Below are positions 21,140-34,600 of a DNA stretch of 64,000 bases, one piece after another. Each line of letters opens with the position of its first letter. Positions within the stretch are counted from its first letter, which is position 1. The position numbers were made by a program, and so were the translations under genes. Below the pieces are notes generated by a model. That model ran no database searches, was not told the DNA's origin, and saw only the letters and a program-made list of their open reading frames with translations. Source of the DNA: Macrocystis pyrifera (taxonomy: Eukaryota > Sar > Phaeophyceae > Laminariales > Laminariaceae); contig JASSKH010000022.1 in assembly GCA_031763025.1 (NCBI GenBank), forward strand, positions 2,293,232-2,357,231, given 5' to 3'.

Positions 21140-21200
21140 CGGTATGTCCACCGCGTTTTTGCCGCCACGGCACGTCACTGCCGCATGCTTCCCGAACCCT
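21140..21200 (+). repeat. GGTATGTCCACCGCG repeat, copy 1
   Basis: Sequence after the palindrome array resembles 22179-22245 (GGTATGTCCACCGCGTT, then GGCACRTCACYG). The array is therefore part of a larger dispersed repeat. Confidence 0.5.
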
Positions 21201-21497
21201 CCATTCCGTAAACCCGCACATTTTCGCCCCAGGAATAGGAATTGACCAGCTGTATTGAGAACATGAGGATGAGCTTTTATTTTTAGGGACGCGAAGACTT
21301 AGATTCATTGTTTCTTGGTGGCCGGCCCATACTGCATGCCCCCGCCCGTTCTTAGTCAGGTTTTTGTCCGCGGGTGAAGGGGTGATCTCCAGATTTCCGT
21401 GTGCGCGCAATGATAAACTCCAAAACAGGCCGACCTTTGAGAGTGTTAAGAGATCGCGTGATACAGCGGCTGGTGGTGGTCTGCGAGTTACAGTATG

Positions 21498-21594
21498 TTA
21501 ACCCTTTTAGGACTGCAGTCCCGTTTTGGGGACAAACTACTTATAATTTGACTGGTTTGTCCCCACAACGGGGCTGCAGTACTTAAAGGGTCAA
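21498..21594. mobile_element. MITE-P copy 2 (piggyBac-like)
   Basis: An 89-bp element, CCCTTTTAGG...ACTTAAAGGG, with TTAA on the left and TCAA (one mutation) on the right. Inner pair GGACTGCAGTCCCGTTTTGG and its complement. Confidence 0.8.
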
Positions 21595-22178
21595 GGCATT
21601 AGTCTGTTGAAACCTAAAAATAGGTTCCTTGGGTTCACCATGTACTGGAACCGCTTGGCTTTGCCACATCGAACCGTATTTCCGGCCGACCCGAATATCC
21701 CACCGTTCCAGGGCCGGGAGTAAATAAGGCCCCGGTTGGGTAGGTGATTGGCTACTACCCGAAACCTTTTATCAGTAGCCCAACAGCCCAAACAAGTAAA
21801 CATCCATCCACCTGTGTGTCATCTCGGGTGGGAGAGGGGGGCATAGACCCGGCTGTCACGTGTTTACCGTATATGTCACACTGAAAGAGAACACACCCTG
21901 GCAATGGACGAATTTTTGGAACCTTTTATTTCTCGACAAAGCGGAGAGAAAGTGCAAGAACGCCGAGGGATGCGATGCGTCCACAGAAACATCTCGAAAT
22001 CTCGACAGCCACCGTTTTCGTTGAGTATACGTACTCTGCTCCAGGCGTAAGAAATGAAGGCCAAGCGGTCCCTATATTCGCGCCCAGAGTGGTAGTCTAT
22101 GTACCCCCCTTAATAAGGACAAATCCGACTTGAAAAAATCATCCCGGTGCATATTGTATTTACGTACTATTTATTACA
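21595..22178. other. Intergenic, nothing recognised
   Basis: No gene supported. Confidence 0.35.
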
Positions 22179-22640
22179 CGGTATGTCCACCGCGTTGCAG
22201 CAAGGGCACATCACCGTCACACATGCTCTCCCCGATCTCAACGCCATACAGCAACTTCTTCGACGGATATGGCTCGGAGCGATCCCATTGGCTACGGCCG
22301 CAGGCGTGCTGTAGTGTAGCCCCTCCTCGCCCCTGTACAGCAGACGCCTGCCTATGACGAGCCTTGCCGAGACTACCGTAAAACGCTATCACACGGGTGA
22401 TAAAATATCACCCCCTCCTCAGACGAATTTCAGGGCTGATTGTCTCTACAACAGCCAGAGAGTGTAAACGCCAAGCGATAATTCTACTTACGGGAAGATC
22501 TCGAAGATAAAAATCCCAATAAGCCACCCTTCGTTCTGGTTGCATGGACTTTCCTGGCTACGGAGAAAACCTGTTCGGAAAATTCGTCGCAGGGGACGTG
22601 TTTTCTTATCACCCGTGTGATACGGTACTACTACAGTTCT
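22179..22640 (+). repeat. GGTATGTCCACCGCG repeat, copy 2, with two palindromes
   Basis: Matches 21140-21200 and carries TATCACACGGGTGATA (22387) and TTATCACCCGTGTGATA (22607). Confidence 0.5.
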
Positions 22641-23178
22641 CCTGTCACCCTAGTGAATTGTCCGGTCCCGGTGGGCGTGCTGTCTCGGGCAGCTGTGGTA
22701 GCGGTCCAGAGCGGCGACGAAGCGCGGCGTGGCGACCACGGTTGGCCAGCTTGGCGAGCTGCCATTTGGCGCTCTTTTTCCCGGAGAGTGGTGATGAAAA
22801 CTACGTCGTGCGGCGCGGGCCTGTCAGCCTTTGGAGGGCTTGGGGGAGCGGGGTCCTCCTCCTCTATGCCAAGACTGTTGGATATGTACCACAATCACTC
22901 AGCTAGCGGTCAGGTGGTATACACCACAGTGACCGCTGAGCTACCAGTCAACGCTGGCTAATACTGCTAGGCGACGATATCTAATCTAACAAATAGCCTT
23001 TTCCAAGGCTGACTGCTAGCCCAGTGGTTATAGAATACATATATATATATAACAAATTCAGCACTACAAGCCAAGACTCCTAATGAACGATGACGGGGTT
23101 GTCTCTTTCCTTGGAACCCCCCCCCCCCCCCGCCGCCGCCGGCCGATTTCGTCGCGGGTCATCTCCCATGTAGATTCC
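22641..23178. other. Intergenic, nothing recognised
   Basis: Open on both strands over 22617-22961 without a recognisable domain. A 15-bp C-run near 23119. Confidence 0.3.
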
Positions 23179-23209
23179 TCACGAGCCGATTGTTTTCATG
23201 ATTTCAGGT

Positions 23210-23836
23210 TCAAGCAAGTCCCGCTTTTCTTTCGGTTCCTTCACGCCGTAGGCTGTTAAGGTCCGCTTGTAGAACCTCCGGTAGAATCCCCAACGGTACC
23301 TTCTTGGTCCGGATAGAAGCGGACATCCTCCTACCCCGCTCCCCCCCCCCCCCCGGGCGTAGACAGGTGGGGGCTGGGACCGCTGTGGTTGGTGAGGCCT
23401 CATTATCCGCCGATTGATCATCGGGACATGCCTCTCCTCGAAAAACGGATGTTGCGCCTCCGCCGCAGATATACCTGTCTGGAACGTATAAATTATACGG
23501 CAGTGTTCGTACCCTTGCTGCGCCCCATTGTCGGCTCTGTTGCATGCTTCGAGGGATGTATCCGCAAACGTGTTCGTGACCCGCTCGAGAGATGAAGCGA
23601 GTGTACATGTCTAATGACGGCACGTCGCCACAAAACGACCACCACCGGTGACCGGGCTTGCGGCCGACGCAATCCATGCTGAACCCGTTTCTTGGTGCGG
23701 TTTTAATAGCAAGCGAGGTTGTAGTATTAATTGCTGATACCCTGCCCAGGAAGGCATTCGGTTGCAATGAGGGTGACCGCTTGATTTTGTCTGGAATGTT
23801 GGGAATGCCTGCCAGGCAACGCGCCAGATAGTCCAC
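23210..23836 (-). pseudogene. Possible decayed retroelement (integrase-like) ORF
   Basis: A 208-codon open frame, the longest outside the ankyrin gene once simple repeats are excluded. A segment at about 23611-23682 (residues FSMDCVGRKP...LDMYTRF) is reminiscent of the first catalytic Asp region of LTR-retrotransposon integrases. I see no second and third acidic residues in register, and a poly-Gly tract near the C-terminus comes from a C-run. It could equally be chance. No LTRs were found nearby. Confidence 0.22.
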
Positions 23837-24014
23837 CTCGCCCCGGCAGCACTAGTAGTACTGCTGTAGTCTGCAAGAAAGTCTGTTTGGGATGATTTCG
23901 TTACCTACTTCCGTTAAGAGCATTGACCTATCACACCTCTTGTCCTTGCTTCGAATTTCTCCAAGTAACAGTACACGCTCATCTATGCCTCAAACTTTGA
24001 ATCAAGCCGCATCC

Positions 24015-24330
24015 AGGTTCCACCCCGATGCCATGGGTGTGGGTGCATCTCGTCCTCCCCATCGATCCATCCCCACGCCATGAGTTTCGCTCTGTCATCC
24101 CCCCGCCCCCCGTGCAGCCATCCCCACGCCATGCTTATGGGTCTGCCACCCCTCCCCCTGCTCCTCTAAGCCTCTGGGCTATCCTGCAGTAGGTAGCATG
24201 TTTGGAGCGGGAAGCACCCCCCTCACGCCGTGGGTGTGGGTCTGTTCTGTCTACACCCTTCCCCCCCCCCTCCTCTGGTCCAATCCCGTTGTAGTCAGGA
24301 TGTTTCAAGCGCGACACCCTCCCATGACGC
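24015..24330. repeat. C-rich repeat of ATCCCCACGCCATG
   Basis: The motif CCATCCCCACGCCATG and GGGTGTGGGT/TCTGTC variants recur at irregular spacing, as at 19690. Confidence 0.5.
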
Positions 24331-24472
24331 GAGATGACGACCCACCAAAGAGAGGTAGTCACAGCGACGATGCACAACAACAGGTGTTACTCCTATTCGC
24401 CACCAGCACCCCTCTGCTCGCCGACCTTGATCCTCCATCACACCCCCCCAAGGCGATGTAAGGACCCTTACC

Positions 24473-24700
24473 CCGAGACACTACGTAGCGCTCCGCTTGT
24501 CGCAGGATTTTGTCCTGATAGAGCATACGTATACGAATGTCATTGTGATCTCCATCCCGCCCCCCTACGAGAGGACGCTCGATGCCTCAGCTGGTCGACG
24601 AGATGATGTACTGCAAGACTCTGTCGCTCCGCTTGTCACAGGCCACAGGGCATCCAGTCCTTGCCCCGATAGAGTGTACGTATACGCGTATTGTTGGCGC
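24473..24700 (+). repeat. Direct repeat, about 75 bp
   Basis: Two diverged copies (about 24487 and 24626) of GCTCCGCTTGTCRCAGG, then GATAGAGYRTACGTATACG. Confidence 0.55.
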
Positions 24701-25590
24701 TCTCGTGCCTCCGAAATAGTAGCGGCGGCAGACCAATCACGACCAGCGTCGCCTGCGCCCAGCCAGGTGTGTACCCGCGCTTTTTCGGGTCGGCGTGTGG
24801 TGGTTGGCGGTTAGTGGTTGCGAGTAACATGGGATCGACTTGCAGCGCGGAATTCCCGCGGGATGGCGGCGGAATCGTCCCGAAGCAGATCTACACGTGT
24901 ATGTATCTTCTCCCGAAGATCTCCTCTCCGTACGTCATGTATGTATGTACCAGGTAGTAACATGGACCAAGCACCTAACGCGTTCAGTGTCCATCCATAT
25001 ATTGTTCAAATAGTGTTGATTGTGTGCAACAAATTCCTGGCACGTATTATACGCAATGTGCATATAAGGGGACGTACGTAGAGCCATATTTCCTTTTCCC
25101 CGCGTACGACAAAACAACGCACCCTGCTTATTGCTGTGCTCTGACCGTTTGGCACACCGACACTGAATACATACCTGAGGGACTGACTGACTGACTGTGA
25201 CTGACTATATTGTTATCGACTGAAAGGACTACCTACAGCAGTTACTGCTCTCTGTCATGAAAAAACCCGTAGACTCGAAGCATCCCTACTTCTTTTATCT
25301 ACTTATTTCAGATAATGTGTTTCACATTTTCACCAGGTTTTTGCTTTGGTTCTGTCGTTGTTGCCCAGTTAGTCTGTGTATGGTCGGTAGTCGGTGTATC
25401 GGTGGGGTTGGCGTAGCGACATGAGTCCTGCGCGATTGCGTGGTGCGCGTAATTACAGGCACCAGGTCCAGTATGCACCGGTTAAATTGTTGTCGCTGTT
25501 TTGCCTTTTTTTGCTATTCCAGAATACGCGAGGGGATGGGGGGGGCGTCAGTGGTCAGCGGGACTTTTTCTCGTTTTTTTCTGTTTTTTC
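24701..25590. other. Intergenic, nothing recognised
   Basis: TACCAGGTA at 24948. No gene supported. Confidence 0.35.
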
Positions 25591-25761
25591 AATATACTGG
25601 TGGCTAAAATGAAATGTTGTGGGGAATGGGAATTTGGAAACGACAGGCAGAGAAGAAGTGTATGAGGGATACTACTGATTTAAGGAAGGATATCTGGTTT
25701 ATATATAGGAACGGCATCTACCCTATTTTGTCAGAAGGCAAGCATAATAATAATAATATTT
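25591..25761 (+). mobile_element. K repeat with (TAA)n tail, copy 2
   Basis: Near-identical to 6622-6796 (for example GGGGAATGGGAATTTGGAAA) and ends GGCAAGCATAATAATAATAA. Confidence 0.6.
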
Positions 25762-26442
25762 TGGATTCTTCTTTCTTGTGTTTGCACTCTTTTTGCGAGC
25801 ACTATGTTAATAATCATATTCACGTATGATCACGGGGAGAGTTGTCGCGAATTCACTTACAGCAAGCGAGAGTTATAACCAGAGAACGACACACGACGAG
25901 TAGAACAACAAACTGACTATTCTATGTCTATATTTCATTCATAGATAGATGTATTATTTTATTATTTGTTTTCAGCACAGAGCCACCGCCCCTATACAGC
26001 GGCTGGCTGTGGTGGTGTTGGCAGCAGTGAGTGTGGTATATTGTTTCAACAATAACAACGGAGCGATGACTCATCTCCAAAAAGTTGAACATATATTATA
26101 TACCGCACATAAATATCAAACCTACCTAAAACACATTTTTTTTCGCGGCTGTTACTTTTGTTACTCTCGGAGAGTCGTGACTTGGGATATGTGTGTGTCC
26201 TTCACATTAAACCATACTTGAACCAGTGAAACGTACATACATACATGCTACGAGTATCCAACAATGATCATAGGTATATAACGGTACATAATTAAAACTT
26301 TATAAATATAATATATATCAGCTATAATGTAGTAAGCTATACGACTACTACTGTTTAACACCCAGCAGGCAGCACAACGAGCAGGTTTTTTGTTTCTGGT
26401 TTCTTACCATCTTAATTTATATATATATATATATATATATAT
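25762..26442. other. AT-rich intergenic
   Basis: Short (AT)n at 26420-26441 just before a SINE. No gene. Confidence 0.4.
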
Positions 26443-26754
26443 TTTTTTCATCATCACTTTTACTTTCCAGCCCACTCGTAGGAGGTTTTACCCTCGACGA
26501 TCTTCTGGACAAGCCGTGGTCACAGGTGTCGTCCCTTCTCCCCCCCGGTACGTGCCTTTATTTTTTATCGCGCATAGGGTTCAGCATTCCCACTGCTCGT
26601 CGATTTTCATCGAATGTACAGCTAACTCACGCTCTCGCGCTTTCCGCTAATCAATTTTATGCAAGAAAAAGTCCCTATGAGCATGCACTCGGTGAGACTC
26701 GAACTCACGAAATTGATCTTGATAGGCTCGCGGACCACCTACCAAGCCACCGGG
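26443..26754 (-). mobile_element. SINE-B copy 4
   Basis: Near full length. The T-arm is perfect in the complement (GTGAG/CTCAC). The 3' side adjoins an (AT)n tract. Confidence 0.9.
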
Positions 26755-28150
26755 ACATACACATATAATATCTATCTGTTGTTGCAAGGAAACTATTAAT
26801 AATTTTATCAATCAATATCAAGAAGAGAGGCGGTATCGATGAGTTGAGAATTCTCCGTGTTTCGAGTATATAATATTAATAATACGAGTAATACGGGACA
26901 TATTATTAATAATATTAAGACTCTCTCGTAGGCATGTTCACACGACATAAAATACCTGCACGAGGTAAGGATATACGCCAAGACTTAAGTATAATACGGG
27001 TGGGTATTGTAGGTACAACATGATATTAATATACTTTATGTTATACGTGAGAACATGCATGTGAAGCACCCCCCGTCTCTCCCTCCCGTGTATACGAGTA
27101 TAACACACAAGAGACTATTAATAGTGCGTTACGGCGGTGGTACTATATATAGTGACCATTCCATTAATACAACAACATAAACGTTCGCATCATACATACG
27201 TACGTACGTACGTGCTGACGACTAATTAATCATATAAAATAATGACTGAACGAAGACAACAAAAAAAACAGCAACAACTACCAGAGGTATTTAATTTATC
27301 ATTCATCACTAATAATAACAAACAGCTGCAGCAGACAGAGCAGTATTTACTACTTGTAAGTACCAGCACACAGCCGCCGTGCGCGCACGCAACAGACATT
27401 GCCAGTAATAATACAACTATAACTAACTGCTGCAGTATCTGCATACTGCCGCTGTTCGAAAGTACTCTCCTCCTATTAATACCGGGTACGTACGTGGTAT
27501 ATATCTTGCTTGCTGTGTGTGGTACATGTTTTGCACCAACCAGTTACTTGTATTCGCAATACGTAACATAATAATACTTGTAAACAAACAAACAAGTTAT
27601 TATTATGATACGTGAAGGTATACAACAACAAACAGCAGTTCAGTTATTTATTCAAAGTTGCTGTAAAAAAGTAAGTATTGATAATATTAATAATAGTAGT
27701 ATCAAATACTCTGTGTAGTATTATTATTGAGATTACTGCTGTAATCCCTTGGTGTATCTTTTTTTGTTGGTGGCTTGATGAGTTGCGCGCGTATCCTATA
27801 TATCTGTCTATCCATCATAAACAAAATATGTATTTTTTAACCTCCTGCTCCTACGGGTATAGTATTTTCGTATACGTACGTATACCCATCCATGGCAGCA
27901 ACACATTCATTCTCTGTAAAAAATACGGCAAAGCGCAAACTACGCACGAAAAAAAAAAAAAAACGCAACCAACTGACCTGAACCAACTGATACACCTGTC
28001 CCATCAACCATGTGTGGGTGCCCACGCGGGCACTGGCAACTATTGGCAGCAGCATGAGAGAACAAAAACCAGCAAATACGCGCAGTAGCGGAAACATTTG
28101 GGGTCTACTGCTGTGGATTTTCGTGCGCAAAACTCTGGGAAAGCCAATCT
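26755..28150. other. AT-rich region upstream of the ankyrin gene
   Basis: Low-GC DNA with many TAATATTAATAATA tracts and (ACGT)n near 27198. Probably holds the promoter side of the 28644 gene, but I see no defined element. Includes two ACTGCTGTA-family matches. Confidence 0.4.
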
Positions 28151-28571
28151 AGAGCCGGTAACGGTGCCCAACGATATTTATTTTTGACTTTTTGTAACCG
28201 TTGGCCCCTTCGTCTTGAAGGATCGGACACCCGAAAAATGGCGAGTTTGCGTGTGAGAGATATGCGCTGCGGCCCACCGGAGACAGAGACCCAGACTGAC
28301 CGAAAAGTACGAAGAACCGGTTGCGCAAATTCTGCCTTCCTGTTCCGTTTACTCACAGCAGTACTGCACCCTCGCACACTCATCAACACAACTATCGAAC
28401 TAGCACACAGCAGCCAGCAGGAGGCGAGCACCACACCTAAGCCCACCGCAACACAAACACCTCGTGCTGCTTGGGAAATTTGGGCAAGCTCCCGTCTATC
28501 TTGGCCGTAAGGTGCCTCTGTCGACCTCGAATCTCCGAGTTCGCTCGTTCCTGCCACACAAGGCACCAACG

Positions 28572-28600
28572 ACAGCAGCAGCAGCAGCAGCAGCAGCAGC
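28572..28600 (+). repeat. (CAG)n in the 5' leader of the ankyrin gene
   Basis: About nine CAG units 44 bp before the ATG. The frame is open through it, so a longer N-terminus with a homopolymer is possible only if translation starts at a non-ATG codon; no in-frame ATG lies upstream. Confidence 0.8.
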
Positions 28601-28643
28601 CGAGAGGAGAGTTGTCACAAGAGCTAGGAAGGAAAAGCAGACA

Positions 28644-31600
28644 ATGGATGCAAGGCAAAAGATGACCTCAGCGTTCGGGCTTCGGGCGATTGACGACCGC
28701 ATGGAGGGAGACATGGCGCGCATCAAGCAAGCCACGATTGCAACGGGCCTGACCGGAGAGCTCACCCCCAGCGCCTCAGAATGCGGAGATGACAACAACG
28801 CCGCTTCCAGCTCAGAGGGAGAGCTCACACGCACGTTGTCCGCCCTGCAACGCCTTTCGGACGAGGAGCGAACCAACTTGAGACGGAAATTGGGGCAACA
28901 GCTGCAGTCTTCTCGGGAACCGGACCACGATAAGTCCAAGGCCCAGGATGATGTCATTGCGGTGGCGGCCGACTCCCCCTACCGCGTTGTTCTGCAAAAA
29001 GCTGTCGTGGAGGGCGATCTCGAGGCCGCGTCGGCCGCCCTTCTGTCTGGCGCCGATCCCAACGAACGTGACGATCTGCGCCACAGCTCTCTGCACTTTG
29101 CGGCAGCGAAAGGAGATATTGGTTGCGTGATGGAGCTCATGAGTTCTGGGGCCCGTGCAAACGTCGCGAACAACGTGAGTTCATCTTTTGCGCTTGCAGC
29201 TTGGACCTCTTTCTTCCTCCCTAGCCAAGGGTGCAGCAGAGTAAGAGCAGTCAGCACGTCGGCGAATCAAGCCAAGTCGCCCCAAAAAATGCGATGTATG
29301 CATGTATATATAGATGGAAAGTGCCTCGATTTGCCGCGCTCGATTTTTCTATCCAACGAGCTTTTTTTGAATAGCATGTACGGGTGTAAGTTTAGCTCGT
29401 CGTGTGTTGTTGTCCGCTCGTTGTCGTGTGAACTATAAGTATGGTAGCGAACGATCCGACCTTGGGATGGAACCCGCAGATGCGTACGTGTCCCAGCAGA
29501 TCCCTAAAGCGCTTGGCCTTGCATTTTTTGGGGCGGCAGGCACCTGTTTGGTGAGCGCCAGCCACCACCACCACCGCCCGAAGCAACTCGCACGTACCAC
29601 CTTTTGCGAGGTTTATCATAGATTCGGGCGGTCGCCGTGGCTTCTTGCTGTTGTCTTCCTTTTTCTCCCGAGACGAGGTCGTGTGTGCGACTGGTTGTGT
29701 GCCGAAATCATATTATTTCTGATTATTGTTGCTTTCTTCTCTCTCGGCGGATTTTTTTCTTATCGATTTGTCACATTGATCGTACGTACTTGCTTGGGTG
29801 TGCTGCTTCCCCGCCGTGAAAGTGTGAATCTTCGTATTTTTCTCCTGCGGCCCAAGCTACGCCATCCAGTGTTGGACCATCATTGCATCAAACAGCAACC
29901 ACCACAACAATAGTGACACTTTTTGCGACGATTTTCTTTTTCGCGTCTCTTTTTCGTCGTTTTTTCCTGTGATCACCGCTTGAGCGCGTTTGTTCGCTAC
30001 TGCTGTGATCATTTTACTCAATAAATGAATGCGACAGCAGCAGCAGCGTGACAGGACTTGGAAGGGTATACAAGTAGGAGTGGCACGCCCGCCTCAGACA
30101 ATTGCTTAAATAGTGAACGAGGCGCGTGATGAGTTCAATAGCCGACTCAAATCTAGTCACTGCATTTGTTCATGAACGCCATCAAGACGCCATCAACATT
30201 TATGATAGCACGCCTTTTTAGGTCTGCGTGGAACTTGATCGTACGTTCGTACGCAACAGGCAAAGTGCACAGCAGATACAACGGAAACTACTGCTGTACA
30301 AGCTATGTTACATGGCTATTATTATAGTAATAGTACGAACAGCTGTGGCAGCCCTCATTCCCAACCCTGCCCTCACGACACTGCTGTCCCCTCTCCGGTG
30401 CTTGCAAAACAAAACAAAACGTTGTTGTACGGCCTTTTCAGGTGGGGTGGAGCCCTCTGCACTACGCTGTATTGGGGGGCCATGTCGCCGCGGTCGAGGC
30501 TTTGCTGTGCGCCGGAGCATACCCATGCTTTCGCGATAACCACCTCATCTCGCCCTTGCACCTGGCTTCCACGCAAGCGGGAGACAGGGTTACTTTTCAA
30601 CGCATTGCGGAGCTGCTCGGTCCCTCGGCCCTCCTAGCTCGAGATGAGGTCAGTGCCTGATGCTTCTGCGATTACTGCGTATTGCTCGTAGGACCTACTG
30701 GGTACAAATGTGCTGCAAGTCGTGGAGCTTCACTCGCAGCAGGTTTCGTGCGTGCTTCGTTTCCCGTTTTTTTTTTTTTTTTCGTCTCCCGGTGCGTGGG
30801 TGCCTCTTCGATCGTTTTTGTCGTCGTTCGTATGATTTTTTTTGAATTTTTCGCCATGATCTCGTTGTTTTTTTTGGGGGGTTTTCGGGAGCTTTTTGAG
30901 TACGCGTCGGGCAGAAGGACCGGACGGCTTTAGTCTAGAGTAGGCAATCGTGCGCATTTAAATTTCTGCCTATAGAGTGCAGCGGTATGTTGTCTCGTGG
31001 GCCACCACCCTACGTGTGTTGGTGACGAAAAAAAGTTGAAGAAGCGTTGAGCACTGTTGATAATAACTGGTCGATGGGGTTCGAAAACAGCCAAATTAGT
31101 AGCTGGCATCTTGATAAAATACTGGGTCGCTGTTGATAAATGTGCTGTGTCTGCTGCTAAACGTGGGGCTGCAGCTGTTGCTGTTTTCGTATTTCGTAAT
31201 TTGATACAGCAGTCAGTACAATCAACTCACTCACTCCATGAAAATATGCGATACACATCAGGAATTAATACATTCATATGTGGGCCCGGCACATCTTGTT
31301 ATTGCCTCAATACATCTGCATGCGTACGCCTATAGTTGCTTGCCGGAAGTTACTTGATAAAACACAACAGCAGCAGCAGCAGTACATGGGCTTTTGCTTT
31401 GTTAACCTTTGATGTCCACTTCGTATCCCTTTTTCCTACGTAAATACCTGGTACCAGGTAATGTTGAAAATTGTCATTATTTTTTTCTTTAATTTTGAAA
31501 TACGTCAGATGTGAGTTTATTTTGTGATGAACTTTTTTGTCTACTGCTGTGTAGTACTGCTGCCCTACAAAAATAACTAATGTTTAGTGCATGTGGCGCA

Positions 31601-34600
31601 TTGGGGCCAAAAGACACTTTTGGTCTAATAAGAGGTTATTTCCTGGCTTCTTTTCTGATCATATTGATCGTAGAGCAGGTTATACCCGTGGTATGACAAC
31701 ATAGTGTCTCGGATCGGTTGCTCTTTTTATTTTTTTCTTCGCTTGTTTTCTCGTTGTATGTTGTAGGTGACCGGAACTGCTGTTTGACTTTTTTTTCTCT
31801 CTTGGGCACGCTTTTGCCTCCTGTCCTATCCGAAGCTGCTCTGTTGCCTGCTGCCCGCCCGCCTCTTTGGCTGCCCGCCGCACAACAAGATAGCCGAATT
31901 TCTACTGTTTGGTCTTGTGCGTTCGTAAGGTCGCAAAGCCGAGAATGCGTCATACCAGTACGAAGAAGTCTCCTCTGGCCACTGCTGTTTTTCCGTATGT
32001 GATCCTTACAATTCCCAGCGACTGCTGTACGTACGTACGAAACGAGTACGCGTACACTTTTCTTTTTTTTCATATCGCTTTCACTTTCCAGCGTAACTCG
32101 TACGAGGTTTTACCCTCAGCGATCTTTTGGACAAGCCGTGGTCGCAGGTGTCGTCCCTTCTCCCCCCCTGTACGTGCCTTTTTTTTTTTTTGTCGCGCAT
32201 AGGGTTCAGCATTCCCACTGCTCGTCGATTTTCATCGAATGTAGCTAACTCACGCTCTCGGGCTTTCTGCTGATCAATTTTTTTATGCAAGAAAAAGTCC
32301 CTATGTACGAGCATGCACTCGGTGAGACTTGAACCCACGAAATTCATCTTGATGGGCACGCGGACCACCTTTTTTTTTTTTTTTATACCAAGCCATGGGG
32401 GATGCAGGCTGCACGAGTGCTTCTCATTCATTATTACGTGCGCCAAATGTATGATCTCAAGAGTATCAAAATTGCTGCTGTCGTATTGGAGCAATTTTTT
32501 GCGCGGCACGTCCCGTATCCCGTACCCCCATATGCATGTAGCGGTAGTGGTCTCACAAGCCATCAGGTTTTTACTAGAAAAGCGTCAAGCACCATCAGAT
32601 TGACTAAAAAGAAAGATCAGTATTTTATACTTGCCATGTTGCCATCGCCGATAGCACGATGTATGGCATGCAGTATGCACACAGTAGGCCAGTTTGGGAC
32701 GGTTTGCTCAGATGCTGTCCTACCTTGGCGTGCCATGCGCGCCCTTCCCCTCAGCCACCCCCTCAGGCGTGACCTTTGGCTTGTTGTCGTGTCCACATAA
32801 ATCGGTGTAATCTCAACGCGTTTTAGTCCCTCCGCTCCCGGCTTGTTCATCATTTCTTGGTCAGATCGACGGGTACGTGCTCGATAATAATAATTCACCT
32901 CGTACCAGGCGGAGGGCGGCAGGCGGTACGAGTATTCATTTTTATTCTTGTCTCTGGTCAGACTAGATATTTCGTTGTGTGAGAGCGCTGGAAACTGGAA
33001 ATTGAAATGTGGCGTTGTACATGGACGAGAAAAAAAAAATACTCCGCACGCAGCAAACTGCTGTTCCGGTTTTTGGGTTTTGAAGCATGGGGCGCTATGT
33101 TCACATCCCCATATGCTCTGGTTAGAACAAGCGAATCCCCGATGCCTATTAATAGCTGCAGCGTAGTGCTTGAGCTATCGCGGGGGAGGGGGACAGCTGT
33201 GAATAATTGGCGGGCCAAAATCTGCCTTCGGCTGGTGGTTTTGGTGTTTTTGGTGGTGGGCAGACTGTCGGGTCGTCGGAGCAATTAGAAGTACCAGTTC
33301 AAAATCAGTTTTTGTTTTTTCGCGCCCCTCCCTCTCCTCGCCAGCTCAGGACGTGCGGCCAGCGGCCAGCGCCGCGCGCGTGGCCACGCGCAGAAATGTT
33401 GCACGAGTTTGTTGACCTCATCTCTTATCTCCTGCGCGGTCACTTTATATATCGTTTTTGTCATCCATTCCTTTGCGAAGAAGGGGCCCTGTACCGGCCA
33501 CGGGCAGGGCAGGGCAGGGCAGGGCGGGGCGTCCGGCATCCATTGCTTTGTTTTGTTTCGTTCACTGTTGATACTTCTTGTGATACGTAGCAAGCAGGTG
33601 GTACGCTTCGTTTATTCTCGCGATCCGAAACTGATCTGTTCTTCTGCAATGCATCATGATTGGAACCGATTATCGACAGGAAATGCAACCAACCGAACAA
33701 GGGATATTTCATGTTCCCTCGCCAATTTATCTTTGAAAGTGCCGCCGCTCCGACGACGTTGATGGCAGATATTAATATTAATATTAATTACCTGGTGGAT
33801 ACAAAATGTACACATGTGGCAGATGAATTGCAGAAGGATGGATGGAAGCTGGAACAACACTGCTTTTTTTCAGACGACCAAATTATGTCCTTGCTTCTCA
33901 TTTCCCACCCGAGGACAATTTCCTGTATACCCAAGTATCAATTTGGCGGTGGTCCACGTGATGATTTCTCCACCGCAGAGGGTTGTTGACTTATTAAGTT
34001 GTGAACCGCGAAAATTGATGACGGGTGTAGTGAACTACTCGTATCGCAAAAAAAAAAGTACACGGCAGGACACAACATCGATCGTGGAGCACGGAACTAA
34101 AAACAACCCACCAGGAAACACCAATGTTATTTACGACTCTGCCCGCGAGGCATTTGACTGGAATTCTATGTGTATTATGTTACGGGGGGGCGTAGTAGAT
34201 AAGACCCACGGTACGCACAAAAGCCTACATATTTTACCTTTTCTTACAAAGAGAATTTGGTCCTGTTTACTCTACGCCCCCGTATTAGTTTTGTCACCAT
34301 CAACGGGATGGCAAGTACTCAAAAGCTGAAAATAGCTCGGGTCACCTTGTTAACGTGAACAAAACACTTGAAATTCGGCACGCCGCGAAAAAGTTCCACC
34401 TCCCAAGAGTGCGAGTCGTGGGTCGGTTGAACGAATGAACGGGAACTCAACTACGGAACAATAAACACTATTCATGTACCTACCTTGTAGAAAGAACGGT
34501 TTGATGTTGAGAACACACGACTCGCTTGCTTTTTTTTATATCCCATCGGCCGTCAATTGTGCCGAAACGGACTGGGAAAGAGGATGCCAACTTTTGTGTT

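Noticed and set aside
29404..29913. 169-codon ORF in intron 1
   Set aside because: Lies between well-supported exons, has no domain and overlaps T-rich intron DNA.
33660..33989. 109-codon ORF in intron 2
   Set aside because: No domain and no splice sites that keep the ankyrin frame.
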